DNA from: Haliotis asinina
Lineage: Eukaryota; Mollusca; Gastropoda; Lepetellida; Haliotidae
Reading direction: 5' to 3'
NCBI RefSeq assembly: GCF_037392515.1
Contig: NC_090292.1
Coordinates: 45,807,747 to 45,871,746 of the forward strand
DNA: 64,000 bases
Part shown: piece after piece, positions 47,053 through 59,284 of the stretch
Position numbering within the stretch: the first letter of the stretch is position 1
Layout of the letters: the number at the start of each line of letters is the position of its first letter
Notes under the pieces: generated by a model
Seen by the model: the letters and a program-made list of their open reading frames with translations, nothing else
Databases searched by the model: none
Told to the model about the DNA's origin: nothing
Made by a program: the position numbers and the translations under genes

Positions 47053-48819
47053 CAAGGAATGTGAGATCTTATTACAATTTGCCGCACATGGTATTACAAT
47101 TTGCCGCAGTTTATTACAATTTGCCGCACTTGTTATTACAATTTACACGCACTTTGGTACAAATAACAGTACCCGACTTCGACTGTGGACTTCAGAGATT
47201 TTGAAAAATACAGTTTGTATTTTTCATTTCTATTAACATGTGAGTGGTGAAATGTGACCGTGATGAAGACGAAGAAAGGTTGGATTTCGACTTTCTTTAG
47301 AGATTAGAAGGATGGAGAGATCTTATTACAATTTGCCGCAGTTTATTGCAATTTGCCGCACTTTGGTACAAGTTATAGTAACCGACATCGAGTGTGGACT
47401 TTCAAGTGGGATTTGGATAAAATAGTTTGTATTTTTTTAGATTTTTTGAAACATATGAGTGGTGGGATGGGACCGTGGTGAAGAAGAACACAGGTTGGAA
47501 TTCGACTTTCATTGGAAATTATAAGGAATGAGAAATGTTATTATAATTTGCGGCACCTGGTATTACAATTTGCCCCGTCTGTTACTACAATTCGCCGCAG
47601 TTTATTACAATTTGCCGCACCTGTTATTACAATTTGCCGCAGTTTATTGCAATTTGCCGCACTTGTTATTACAATTTATACGCACTTTGGTACAAGTTAC
47701 AGTACCCGACTTCGACTGTGGACTTTTGAAAAAAAAATAGTTCATTTCTATTAACATATGAGTGGTGAAGTGTGACCGTGATGAAGACGAAGAAAGGTTG
47801 GATTTCGACTTTCTTTAGAGATTAGAAGGATGGAGAGATCTTATTACAATTTGCCGCGTCTCTTATTACAATTTGCCGGAGGTTATTACAGTTTACTGCA
47901 CTTTGGTACAAGTTACAATACCCGACTTCGAGTGTGGACTTAAGGGATTTGAATAAAATAGTGTGTATTTTTTAAACATATGAGTGGTGGGATGGGACTG
48001 TGATGAAGACGAACACAGGTTGGAATTCGACTTTCTTTGGAGTGAGTTAATATTTAACCTCACATCGGCAATATCGCAGCCATATCGTGACGAGAATATA
48101 GCAGAGAAAAAACCGAAATATATATGCATGTTATGAAGAACCTGACGACGTAGGACAGTAAAACCACTAGACTATCACAGTTAGTAGTAAAACTTTAAAA
48201 AATGATAGTATCACTATTTCCACGGTGCAAGGCACCCGTGGCGAGCCACCTCCTCGTGGTGGGTGCTGGGTAACGCTAAGAGCTCGCCGACACCCCCGTA
48301 GTGGACCCGGGGGGATATTTGGTCCACCAACCCGTTTGCCGTGGGTTGCGGCCCGTGTCGGCGGAGGAAGGGATCCTGGTGGTTGAGGGCAATAGGAGCT
48401 TGCGACCGTGTTCCTGTTGCTCAATACACCACTTTGGCCCTGACTTCGCCTAGACGGGTGGTCGAATGGGCCAGGTTCGACCAATCGGCTGGTCATGCCA
48501 AGCCCTGTGCATGGAATCTATGTATATTTATCATTGCACAAGTATAATTTGAAATTGATGTAATTTTGGTCTTGGTTTTATTTTTATAAACATGTTTGAT
48601 TTGAATTCTGACGTTCAAAACTTTGCCTAGAGCCGTATGCCCAGAAGGCGATGGCTCATGGGCCAATCTGGTGGATCAATTATTCATAATTCTTCTGCTG
48701 GAGTATATCATCCGGGTATCCTTGGTGCTGCAGGCTGGAGGCCCGCTTGCTTTTGCATTGTCCTTGTGATACTCCGTGGTGGGTGGGGAGCTCGGATGAT
48801 GAAACCTAAATAACTCACC

Positions 48820-50097
48820 ATGGCTTACGAAACCCCCACTAAAACGTCCGAGTAAACGTCCTCTTGAAAATGACCCTGTTGATGACCTCAGAACGTCTAA
48901 ACACATTGACTACTGGTCACGTTTTATTGTCATTGAGACCAAAGATAATGCACCTTTAAAGTTAAACCCTTTTGTGGTGTCTAAAGGTATTCAAGGCATT
49001 GCCGGTGATGTAAAGAACATTAGAAAATTACGTTCTGGTGCACTGTTGATCGAGTGCGCCAAAAGGCAACAGTCAACGAACCTTTTGAACACTGACACTT
49101 TCGTTGGCACTCCGGTTACTGTCACGGCCCACAAAACACTGAACACGAGCAAGGGAATCGTACGTGATCGAGATCGCTTACTGGCAGACATGTCTGAACT
49201 TGATATCGCTTCCGAAATGAAAGATCAGGGTGTATTATATGTCAAACGTTTCACAGCCCGTAAAAACAACACAACTATTCAAACTAATACCTATCTGTTT
49301 TCTTTCTCATCACCTAGTGCTCCAACATCACTTAAAGCTGGATACTGTAATATCAGTGTGGAAAAGTACATTCCGAATCCCCTTCGGTGTTTCAAATGCC
49401 AAAAGTTCGGCCACGGTGTCAATACGTGCACACTGTCTGTTGTGTGTGCTCACTGCAGTGAAAAGACACACACAACAGAAGATTGTGACAGTAACGTCAA
49501 AAAATGCACCAACTGCTCAGGCGACCACTCCTCATTTTCAAAACAGTGTCCTGTTTGGAAAGAGCAAATGGAGATAAACAGAATAAAGTGCACTCAAAAT
49601 ATCTCCTTTTCTGAGGCAAAAAATATGGTCTGATCTTCCAGAAAGTTATGCTACAGTAGCAAAAACTTCATTGGAGTCTACCCCTAAAATAACAAAATCA
49701 TCCACAGGCTGCCAAACTACCTTGACTTGGGTAAATTGTGATTCTCCACAGCTTTTGTACCCTGCCATATCATCTCAGACTGAGGAATCACTTCCTAGTA
49801 CCTCAAAGTCTTCTTCTGATCACAAATCATCATCTCAGTCTGACTCAAAGTCTCAATCGACAGCTGATAGTCAACAAACTGTGAAAAGTAAACCGAAGCC
49901 AAAGCCTGATGCTTCAAAACAACAAACTGGCAGAGCTCCTAAAGGGTCACAGAACAAAATTCAACTGTTTAATAAATACGGGTCTCTTGAAGACATGGAC
50001 ATTTCTGAAAACGTCCATTCTAGGGCACATAGCTTGTCGCCCTCTAAAAGAGTGCGGGGTAGATCCCCAATAAATCCCCCAAAAGATAGTTTATTCT
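48820..50097 (+). pseudogene. LINE copy 2 ORF1 (frameshifted)
   Basis: ATG at 48820 (MAYETPTKTSE) meets a TAA within 12 codons after an indel. The correct frame resumes in 48974-49633 with zinc knuckles CFKCQKFGHGVNTC, CAHCSEKTHTTEDC and CTNCSGDHSSFSKQC. A second indel near 49625 moves the Ser-rich tail into the 49671-50099 frame, ending SPINPPKDSLF-stop. Confidence 0.88.
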
Positions 50098-50100
50098 AAT

Positions 50101-53100
50101 AATATTCTACAGTGGAACTGCAGAGGATTGAGGACAAATTTACATGAATTACAGCTATTAGTCCAAGAGTTTACACCTTCAGCGATATGTCTCCAAGAGA
50201 CATATTTAAAGCAAACAGATACATTTGACCTTCGTCAATTTAATGCATATCATTGTTTTTCACCTCCGGGTGATAGGGCCACTGGCGGATCATCCTTTCT
50301 AGTCAGACAAAACGTTATTCAAAGCCATGTTTCACTTAATACTAATATGCAGGCTGTTGCAGTGAGAGTTACTTTACATGTAGCGTTTACGCTATGCTCT
50401 CTTTATATTTCGCCGTCTTCGACGTTTGCCAAAACTGATCTTCAAGCTCTATATGACCAACTCCCGAAGCCCTGTATTATAATGGGAGATTTAAATGGAC
50501 ACAACCCACTCTGGGGTAGTGTAGCTACAAACACTAAAGGTAAGTTATTGGAGGATTTTTGTTCTGACAATGATTTATGTATTTATAATGATGGTTCCAG
50601 CACATATTTACACCCTGGTACAGGGACCTATTCTGCTCTCGACTTGTCACTCACAAACTCAGAACTACTAAATGAATTCGAATGGTCAGTCCACGATGAC
50701 CTCTGTGGAAGTGACCATTTTCCTACTGTATTAAAAGCTGTAACTCCATCTGATGTTCCTCCATCATCAAGGCGAAATTTTAAAAAGGCTAACTGGGCTT
50801 TATATGAAACACTGTGTGCTGAAAAACTTCAACCTGGGCTTTTTATTGAAGTTCCCGATGCTATTAAATGCTTTTCGGATGAACTGAATTCCATAGCTGA
50901 TGAGTGTATACCAATGTCCTCTGTAGTTCCACACATAAGAAAACCATGGTTCAACGATGAGTGCAAACAAGCTAGGAAGGCAAGGAAAAAAGCAGAACAT
51001 TATTTCCGTCGCCATCCTATGGTGCATAATTTAAATAAATTTAAAATTTTAAATGCTAAAGCACGGCGTACTTTTAAACAGAACAAACGCCAATCTTGGC
51101 AAAATTATGTATCCAAAATAAATTCTCGGACACCCATGTCCAAGGTATGGAACATGGTGCAGAAAATTAAAGGTAAAGGTACTAAATCTACTGTCCATCA
51201 TCTTAAACATGGAGATCAGTTACTTACGGATAAATCTGATATTGCAAATAAACTGGGTGAAACCCTTGCTAAACACTCTTCCTCTTCCAACTATTTACCT
51301 AAATTCAAGCAGTATCGAAAACAACAAGAAAAGAAAACTATTAATTTCAATTCTGATAATGGGGAAGATTATAATGAAACATTTTCTATTCATGAACTCC
51401 ATACTGCTCTTGATCAAGCTCACGACACTGCTACAGGAGCTGATAACATACATTATCAACTTCTGAAGCACTTACCAGAATCCTGTTTAGAGACGCTCTT
51501 GTATATATTTGATGATATTTGGACTTCCGGGAAATTTACTTCTTCATGGCGTGATGCAATAGTGGTACCCATACCTAAACCTGGACGTGATCATACGGAT
51601 CCGTCCAATTATCGTCCGATTTCATTAACTAGCTGTGTTTGCCAGACCAGGGAACGCATGATAAATAATCGACTTGTTTGGTACTTGGAAACAAATAACC
51701 TTATAACTAATATACAGTGTGGTTTCCGTAAAAACAGAAGTACTGTCGATCACTTAGGGCGTTTAGAATCATTTGTTAAAAACGCATTAATTAATAAACA
51801 ACATGCTGTGTCTATCTTTTTTTATCTCGAAAGAGCATATGACACAACCTGGAAATATGGTATTTTAAAAGACTTACATGACTTCGGTTTGCGAGGTCGT
51901 TTACCTCAATTTATTGCCAGCTTTTTAAATAACAGACAGTTTCAAGTTCGAGTGGGTTCTACCCTGTCTGATCATTACAATCAGGATCAGGGTGTTCCAC
52001 AAGGCAGTATTCTGTCTGTCACACTTTTAGCATCAAGACAAATAGTTTATCAAAAGTTTTAAACGATTCAATTGATGGATCGTTATTTGTGGATGATTTT
52101 AATATTTCTTGTCGTGGGAAAAATATGCATACAATTGAACGGCAACTGCAGCTTTGTTTAAACAAAATAAATAAATGGTGTCTTGAAAACGGCTTTAAAT
52201 TTTCTAAATCGAAAACTAACTGCATACATTTTTGTCGTAAATATAAACCCCATAAAGACCCTGAACTGTCTCTAGATGGGACGCCCATTAAAGTTGTGAA
52301 GGAAGCCAAGTTCTTGGGTCTAATCTTTGATTCACATTTAACTTTTTTACCACATATTAAATCACTTAAAACTAAATGCCTGAAAGCACTTGACTTGTTG
52401 AAAGTTGTTTAAAATTCAAAATGGGGAGGGGATCAAGCTACCCTTCTCCATCTCTATCGATCACTAGTTCGTTCTAAACTTGATTATGGCTCAAACGTTT
52501 ACGGGGGAGCCTGCAAAGGCAATCTTAAACTTCTTGATCCTGTCCATCATCAAGGTCTGAGACTTTGTCTTGGATCTTTTAGAACTTCACCTATTGACAG
52601 TCTCTATGTTGATGCTGATGAACCTTCTCTTGAGCAGCGCCGTACAAAGTTAGCTTTACAATACATTACTAAATTACACTCTAATCATTCTAACCCTGCA
52701 TATAACTGTGTTTTCAATCCCCTTTATGAGAATTTATACAACAAAACGTCTTCTCTTGTCCCGCCTCTGGGACATAGAATTAAACCTTTTCTTTCAGCTG
52801 GAAAACATAGCTCCCTCCCGTCTTCTTTCTTCTCCTCCCTGGCAGTTGGTCAGGCCTCAAGTAGACCTAACATTGACCACATTTAAAAAATCAGAGACTA
52901 ATGAATTACAATATAAGCAAAAATATAATCAATTAAAACATAAATATAGCAATTATAAATCCTTATTTACAGATGGGTCCAAGGATGGTGGCGCTGTGGC
53001 TTGTGCCACTGTCACTGGATCCAGAACAATATCTTCTAGATTACCAGATAGTAGTTCTATTTTTACAGCTGAAGCTAACGGCATATTAACAGCTCTCAAA

Positions 53101-53760
53101 TATATTCAAAGACACCCTAAACGTAAACAATATATAATCTATTCAGACTCTCTTTCTTGTCTCCAGGAGATTAAAAATTTATCATGTAAACATCCACTTT
53201 AAATTGACATTATTGAATTGTATAATAATCTTGCTACTGGCCAATACGACATCGTCTTCTGTTGGTTACCCAGCCATGTAGGCATTTCAGGGAACACAAT
53301 GGCCGATGTTGCTGCCAAGGCAGCACTAAACAAATCTGTGACACCGCTTCTTATTCCCTACAGTGATTACAAAGCCACCATTAGATCTTATATCCGTGAT
53401 CTGATGCAGAAGAAGTGGGACACCCAAGTGGTTATAAATAAATTACATGAGATAAAACCTTACATTGGTTATACCCACTTGGGTTGTCAGTCCAGATTTG
53501 AAGAGGTCATACTACGACGATGTCGTATTGGCCACACTAGATATACTCATGCATACCTGTTGAAAGGTGAGGATCCTCGATTTTGCATCCCTTGTGATGA
53601 GAGAGTCACGGTCAAGCATATTCTGCTTGACTGTGTTGAATTCTCCATCACAAGGGATAAATATTTTACAGTTAAAGCAATGAAGGATCTTTTTACCAAC
53701 GTTAATTCTCATTTTGTTATAGGTTTTTTAAAAGAAATTGATTTTTTGGGTGAATTTTGA
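50101..53760 (+). pseudogene. LINE copy 2 ORF2 (multiple frameshifts)
   Basis: 50101-52062 is open through the endonuclease (WNCRGL, CLQETYLKQT, MGDLNGHNPLWG, GSDHFP) and most of the reverse transcriptase (SNYRPISLTS, GVPQGSILS). An indel at ~52025 precedes the VDDFNIS box. A TAA stops the frame at 52412, then indels near 52800, a TAA near 53202, and the rest of RNase H and CIPCDERVTVKHILLDC follow to the TGA at 53760. Dead, but alignable over its whole length to copy 1. Confidence 0.9.
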
Positions 53761-55712
53761 ATAGTATGTTTCTGTAAATAGATGTATTTTAATGATTGGT
53801 AGTTTGAATTAGTAACTTGAATTGTTGGTGGCTGTACCCTCAAAGGGGGTTGAAGTATTGTAAAATTATTGTCCTCCTGAGAGGGTACGTAAGTCCACAA
53901 ACATTCACAGTAAATTTAAGTCTACCAGGTTTTTAATCGTAGTATTCATGTTGTTTTAATTTTGGCTAACCTTTCGTACAATCGCCAGCAGCTGAGGGGA
54001 TGGTGTAAATCCAACTAGGGTCCATGTAGGTAGCAAAGGTACTGTAAGTCCCCATGGTCCCTAGTGTGGTGATCTATCTTCACTTGTTGGCGATCTATAG
54101 TCTGTTTTTATTATGTATTGTCTAAATAGTGCTATTAGTTTTAACTTTCCATACTAGTTTTACTTAAAATTGTGATATGCTAGTTGTTTTACTGTCCTTC
54201 GTTGACAGATTTTTCCATATGCATATATTTAATTTAAATCTTCTCGTCACGATATGGCTGAGATATTGCCGATGTGACGTTAAACATTAACTCACTCACT
54301 CACTCCACGGTGCAATATAAAACGGACCATAGATTGTCAACAAAAGAGGGTAGATCACCATACTAAGGACCACTGGGACTTACAGTACCTCTGCTATCTG
54401 CATGGTCCTACTTTCTTTGGAAATTACAAGGAATGAGAGATGTTATTACAATTTGTGGCACCTGGTATTACAATTTGCCGCACCTGTTATTACAATTTGC
54501 CGCAGTTTATTACAATTTGCCGCACTTGTTATTACAATTTACACGCACTTTGGTACAAGTTACAGTACCCGACTTCGACTGTGGACTTCAGAGATTTTGA
54601 AAAATACAGTTTGTATTTTTCATTTCTATTAACATATGAGTGGTAAAATGTGATCGCGATAGAGACGAAGAAAGGTTGGATTTCGACTTTCTTTAGAGAT
54701 TAGAAGGATGGAGAGATCTTATTACAATTTGCCGCAGTTTATTGAATTTGCCGCACTTTGGTACAAGTTATAGTAACCGACATCGAGTGTGGACTTTCGA
54801 GTGGGATTTGGATAAAATAGTTTGTATTTTTTTAGATTTTTTGAAACATATGAGTGGTGGGATGGGACCGTGGTGAAGACGAACACAGGTTGGAATTCGA
54901 CTTTCATTGGAAATTATAAGGAATGAGAGATGTTATTACAATTTGCTGCACCTGGTATTACAATTTGCCGCAGTTTATTACAATTTGCCGCACCTGGTAT
55001 TACAATTTGCCGCAGTTTATTACAATTTGCCGCACTTGTTATTACAATTTACACGCACTTTGGTACAAGATACAGTACCCGACTTTGACTGTGGACTTTT
55101 GAAAAAAAAATAGTTCATTTCTATTAACATATGAGTGGTGAAATGTGATCGTGATGAAGACGAAGAAAGGTTGGAATTCGACTTTCTTTAGAGATTAGAA
55201 GGATGGAGAGATGTTACTGCAATTTGCCACGTCTGTTATTACAATTTGCCCCTGTTTGTTCTAATTTTCGCAAGTGCGATGTTTTCACTGTCCAGGTTTT
55301 GATTATCATGAAGCTTAGTCTGACACTTTAACATTGTGGATGTTCCCTTGCATAATATGCAATGAAATGTATTTTATTACATTTTGCCGCAGCTTCAGTT
55401 GTTACAATTTGCCGCAGTTTTTATTACAATTTACCGCAGGACGGTTATTACATTTTGCCGCACTTTTTATTACAATTTGCCGCGATATTACAATTTGCCG
55501 CGGTGTTATTACAATTTGCCGCAGTTTATTACATTTTGCCGCGTAATTTGCGTCGTAACAGGGTTCTATGTCATTTATGGGAGATAATTCTACCCCACGT
55601 ATCATATTATCTTGAGGGATACTGGAGCTCTTCAATCTCTGATTTTGAAGGATATTTTGCCCTTTTCTGATGAGTCTTCAGCTAACTGAATTTGACATAA
55701 GATCTGATTTCA

Positions 55713-55886
55713 GGTGCGCTGAAAGTTGGTGTTCTTGACTCTCTCCTAGTTCTGGGTGTCGATTTGTTGATCGGTAATGATCTTATGGGGGCCAAAGTTG
55801 GCGCTGAGCCAATTGTCACTGTTTTGCCAGAGAGTTCAGTTAGTACAGAAAAGTTGGAGGATGAATTTCCGGGTATTTTGCAGTGA
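55713..55886 (+). pseudogene. Gypsy-type retrotransposon protease-end fragment
   Basis: 58 codons with VDLLIGNDLMGAKVGAEPIV and EKLEDEFPGIL, the 'LLGNDLAG-KV..P-V' and 'DFPGL' pattern following the aspartic protease in metazoan Gypsy pol proteins. The upstream 150 bp is frameshifted (SLQLTEFDIRSDF). No LTRs, reverse transcriptase or integrase of this element in the window. Confidence 0.55.
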
Positions 55887-56146
55887 CTCACTCAATGTCG
55901 AAAGGCAACATTTCAAAGACTTCTTTCCCGAATGATTCCATTTATGATTTGTCAGGTACATTCATGGATCCACCCATCACTTTCAGCCCAAGCCCAGGAC
56001 GTCAGGGGTAATGCACTCCATTCTCACGTCGCTTCCCAACACACACGCACATGGTCAAAGAGCAGACAACTTTTGGCATACTTCCAAGCCGATATGTTGG
56101 AAACAAAACAAAAACAACAGTGGCTGGTCTTACTCACACGAATGTT

Positions 56147-56330
56147 CTAATATGTGAATAATATCTCAAGTGAATGTGTATATCAATATATCTCGTAATG
56201 GTGGATATATCATACATTTGCAGCATTCGCTATCGTTTTATAAACATCATTTGTTTTAGTACTGTTTGGTACTGTTAATTCTCATTTCAGTGTTGTTGTT
56301 TTTAAAGGGAATTGTTTTATTTAATGAATT
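56147..56330 (+). repeat. Dispersed repeat shared with the right edge
   Basis: AATATCTCAAGTGAATGTGT, CAATATATCTCGTAA, ATACATTTGCAG, TCGTTTTATAAACAT, GGTACTGTTAATTCTCATTT: same order and orientation as 63830-64000. Non-coding. Confidence 0.75.
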
Positions 56331-56469
56331 AGGAGATAAACATCATGTGTTGGCCAATTTCCGGGTGTTATTGAGTATTTGAAGCACGGGAATGCATTTG
56401 GAACCGACGGCGTCAGCCGCATTGTCCACATACGTTTTAAGTAGATGACTCTGTTCACCAACTGATTCC

Positions 56470-56829
56470 TCAGAAATTGATTGTGTGGTGTTACGGTTAA
56501 GAATTTACCGTGACAAACGATGTAAGAAATCCCCTTGTGAACCAGCAAAACAGAACAAAGACAAGTCATGAACGTTCAAATTCTGTATTATTATGCAACG
56601 AGAGCAACGTATACAGGTCACAGGTCAATTTCACAATGCTAATTACAAATACAACTCAAGAGAGACAAAATTTAAGTCAATGGGTCACAAAATACAATAT
56701 AGCAAACTCACCAAAGTCTTAGTGCGAAAGATAATTAACTATGCAGAATGTAGACACAGCAGATAATGTAGATGCAGGCGTTGACGGTTTTGATGATCAA
56801 GCGTTGGCAGTGATATATGTCCTCCAGTT

Positions 56830-56890
<61 letters not shown>

Positions 56891-57150
56891 TATATACATA
56901 CAGTCATTTCCCGAAAGTTCGGGCACATACGGGCATCGTCAACACTGTAGGATGTCCTCAGATACGTTTCCCGGAAGTAAAACTAAGAGCAGATAAATTC
57001 CGGAAAACCAAAATCCTATAAGTGCTGACCATCTATTAAACGAAATGTGACCCATCATATTTAATATTGAAAACACTAAACATTGTGACCCAATAATACT
57101 TATTACTGAATTTATAACAAAATATACAGGAAATACACACTCGTAACAGT
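56470..57150 (+). repeat. Dispersed repeat, copy 2 of 2
   Basis: Diverged counterpart of 30498-31130. Interrupted by a (TG)n microsatellite at 56832-56889. Confidence 0.6.
56832..56889. repeat. (GT)29 microsatellite
   Basis: Uninterrupted GT dinucleotides. Confidence 0.97.
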
Positions 57151-57186
57151 GGCTATCTTGACATGTCTTCATAGTTTGGTGAGTGA

Positions 57187-57442
57187 GGTTAGTTTTACAC
57201 TGCACTCAGCAATATTCCAGCTGTATAGCGTCAGTCTGTAAATAATCGAGTCTGGACCAGACAATCCAGAGATCAAAAGCATGAACGTCGATCTCTGTAT
57301 TTGGGAACCGATGACATGTGTCAACCAAGTCAGTTCATCTGACCACCCGATCCCGTTAGTCGCCTCTTACGACAAGCAGAGTCACCTTTCATGGCAAGCA
57401 TGAGTGTTGCTGAAGGTCTAATCTACGCAAGAGCTTCATGGG
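57187..57442 (-). mobile_element. SINE (molluscan type), second copy
   Basis: Reverse complement carries GACCCATGAAGCTCTTGCGT, TGTCGTAAGAGGCGACTAAC, GGATCGGGTGGTCAG, ACTTGGTTGACACATGTCAT, CTCGATTATTTACAGAC and tail GAATATTGCTGAGTGCAGTG...CTCACTCACC. Closer to the presumed consensus than the copy at 22783. Confidence 0.82.
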
Positions 57443-57654
57443 TCTGTGATTGAATGAGCACTTCATTAACCTGCAGACATTTTGTTAGTCAAGACGTCAG
57501 TTCCCTAACAAATCCAATCCAAATGTAGACCAAACACATTGTGGCATAATTTGTGCCACTCTCACCGTGACATTTACTCACCAAAATTTACATATACACT
57601 TACATGGAACAGGTCAGCACTCATGATTGAGAACTATGAAACGAACTATGAAAC

Positions 57655-57890
57655 AATACCGCAGTAAGATTCATATACACTATCCTTCAATTTCACTCCA
57701 GCGGTTCACAATCATGTAACTTACGCAAACAATACCACAATCTGAAAATGTAACATTCTGTGCTTGCGGTTCAGAACCATGTAACAAACTTTAAACAATG
57801 CTACCTTTAGATACATGCTCGCGGTTCACAATCATGTAATGGACTTTGTATCCTTTCATGCTTGCTGTTCAGAACCATACTTTTCAGTAT
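57655..57890. repeat. Degenerate ~60-bp tandem repeat
   Basis: (A/G)CGGTTCA(C/G)A(A/T)(C/T)CATGTAA recurs at roughly 60-bp intervals, four times. 57445-58850 otherwise contains no recognised gene. Confidence 0.55.
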
Positions 57891-58856
57891 GTTAACACTG
57901 CATGTTACAGCAAGACCGCCACACCTGGTAACAGATGACCTCGAGGATTTTGATTATACTGTACAATGCACACATTTACAGTAAAAGGCAGAGAACACAA
58001 AACAGCCCCAGAATGCCACAAAAAACATCCAAACACCACCACCACCCTTCCCCATGCACAATTAATCATTAGTAATCACTGAAGAAGCATGGTTGTTAGT
58101 AGTATACATGCTGATGGTTCTATTACTTCCCCTTCTAAGTTTTTTTTTCCTTTTTTTTCAAATAAGGCTCCATCAAGGACAAGTCCCATTGTGTTCATCC
58201 TTGGGCAATGTGGAGACATTGTTCGTTGTCGAGGTTTCATCCCGACACATCTGAACAACCGTTTCTCGATCAGTCTCCAATGATAAAAAAGGGTTCTATT
58301 CTTTAAGAAGGGAGTAATACAGTATTGTGAGGGATACTTTGTAATTACTCTGTGATGAACCCTCTTGACAGGCCGTCTTTGAAGTAGTAAAAGTTCAGTT
58401 CATCGTCTTTGATGTCTTCTAGGTCGACGTGGTACATTTTCATTTACCATATGGGATCAGTAGCACGTTTCCTTCTGTCTCCCTCACATTCACCCGACTA
58501 GTATAGGGACCTCATGCTGAACCAGTCTAGTATTTTTTTTTCTGATGACCGAGCTGCTGCCGACGCTTGGGCACTGACGTTTCTATTTGGATGGGTTTCT
58601 TGCCCATGAGCATGGTGACTTCACTCATCACATCCACTGCTGATGCGAAAACAGACTAAGGTGGGATTGATTCTCGATGATGGCTTGGCTTCGGTAGGCT
58701 CCAGACATGCCGCATCTCACCTGAACATCGTGTTTGGCCAGCGATGTCCATGAACTCATTCAGTATTGATTTGCAAGATGCCAAGACTGCGTTTGAAGCT
58801 ACATTCGAAGGCTGTGGCGACTTTGTTTGGTCATCAACAGTTCAGTTTCAGTGTAA

Positions 58857-59284
58857 GGACTTGGTGTCATCCACGATGGTGAGGCCTTACTTGTAGGTTT
58901 TATGTCACACAGAAACAGCTGGTCAACTTGATGGACGTGATTCTTTGTCACTGTGATTCGGAATGGTCCGAGGCACCGGAACATACACTTGCCAGAGAAC
59001 CTTTTTTTGACGACAATCTGTGGATTCTCTCGAGACACAAGTGGCTTTGGTGAGTTTCCGTGGCCACATCTTTCCAGTACCTGCGTGGGCTGTAACAGAT
59101 TTTTGCCATGCCTAGTTCTTTTTTTCTCTAATACAACGATACCCGTGAACACTGATGATGGCAATCCATTGTTTTCTGCCAATCAGTGACAGGGAGATCT
59201 TCTACAACGTCAGTCCATGTATCCTGTGTCTGTCACCTCTCAGCGAATTTATTTTGTGTCTGAAAGTTTTATTCTTGAACAGGT
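58857..59284 (-). repeat. Unidentified repeat X, first copy
   Basis: Direct copy of 59826-60232 (GACTTGGTGTCATCCACGAT, GTCCGAGGCACCGGAACATA, ACACTTGCCAGAGAAC, CAGCGAATTTATTT). On the minus strand both have broken frames with HVHQ(V/A)D(Q/H)LFLCDIKPTS and RGDRHRIHG, suggesting an old coding sequence I cannot name. Confidence 0.7.

Larger units (their letters stand above)
48231..54304 (+). mobile_element. Full-length LINE, copy 2, 11-bp TSD
   Basis: Same 5' end (GGCACCCGTGGCGAGCCACC) and 3' (CACT)n tail as copy 1; length 6.07 kb. Flanked by CCACGGTGCAA at 48220-48230 and 54305-54315. 5' UTR 48231-48819, then ORF1, ORF2 and 3' UTR (53761-54304). More disabling mutations than copy 1, though the GDLN endonuclease Asp is retained. 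Confidence 0.95.
48041..54409 (-). mobile_element. LINE 3'-UTR insertion in the right arm, split by LINE copy 2
   Basis: 48041-48230 plus 54316-54409 together equal the 32978-33273 insertion of the left arm in reverse, bounded by ACTTTCTTTGG at 48030-48040 and 54410-54420. The full-length LINE sits inside it. Confidence 0.88.
31833..55563 (+). mobile_element. Giant Ginger-like DNA transposon (23.7 kb, nested insertions)
   Basis: Left terminus TGTTACGACGCAAATTGTAA at 31833. The right terminus, read as reverse complement, is TGTTACGACGCAAATTACGC ending at 55563. Both fit the TGTNR...YNACA pattern described for Ginger transposons. Inside each end lies a ~2-kb arm of tandem repeats, inverted with respect to the other. 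The interior encodes an integrase-OTU-type transposase gene (43051-45855). Nested inside are a TTAA element, a MITE, a fold-back element, tRNA-SINEs and LINE copy 2; without LINE copy 2 the length is ~17.6 kb. The flanking 4 bp differ (CTCG left, GGGT right), so a target duplication is not seen; rearrangement of one flank is possible. Confidence 0.65.
47060..55563 (-). repeat. Right arm of the giant transposon (interrupted by LINE copy 2)
   Basis: Mirror image of the left arm: clusters of TTATTACAATTTGCCGCA at 47070-47160, 47325-47370, 47535-47690, 47840-47910, 54430-54560, 54715-54760, 54930-55050 and 55375-55555. The outer ~370 bp, including the unique block ACATTGTGGATGTTCCCTTG, matches 31833-32190 almost base for base. 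Removing LINE copy 2 restores continuous arm sequence. The innermost end is cut by SINE copy C. Confidence 0.85.
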
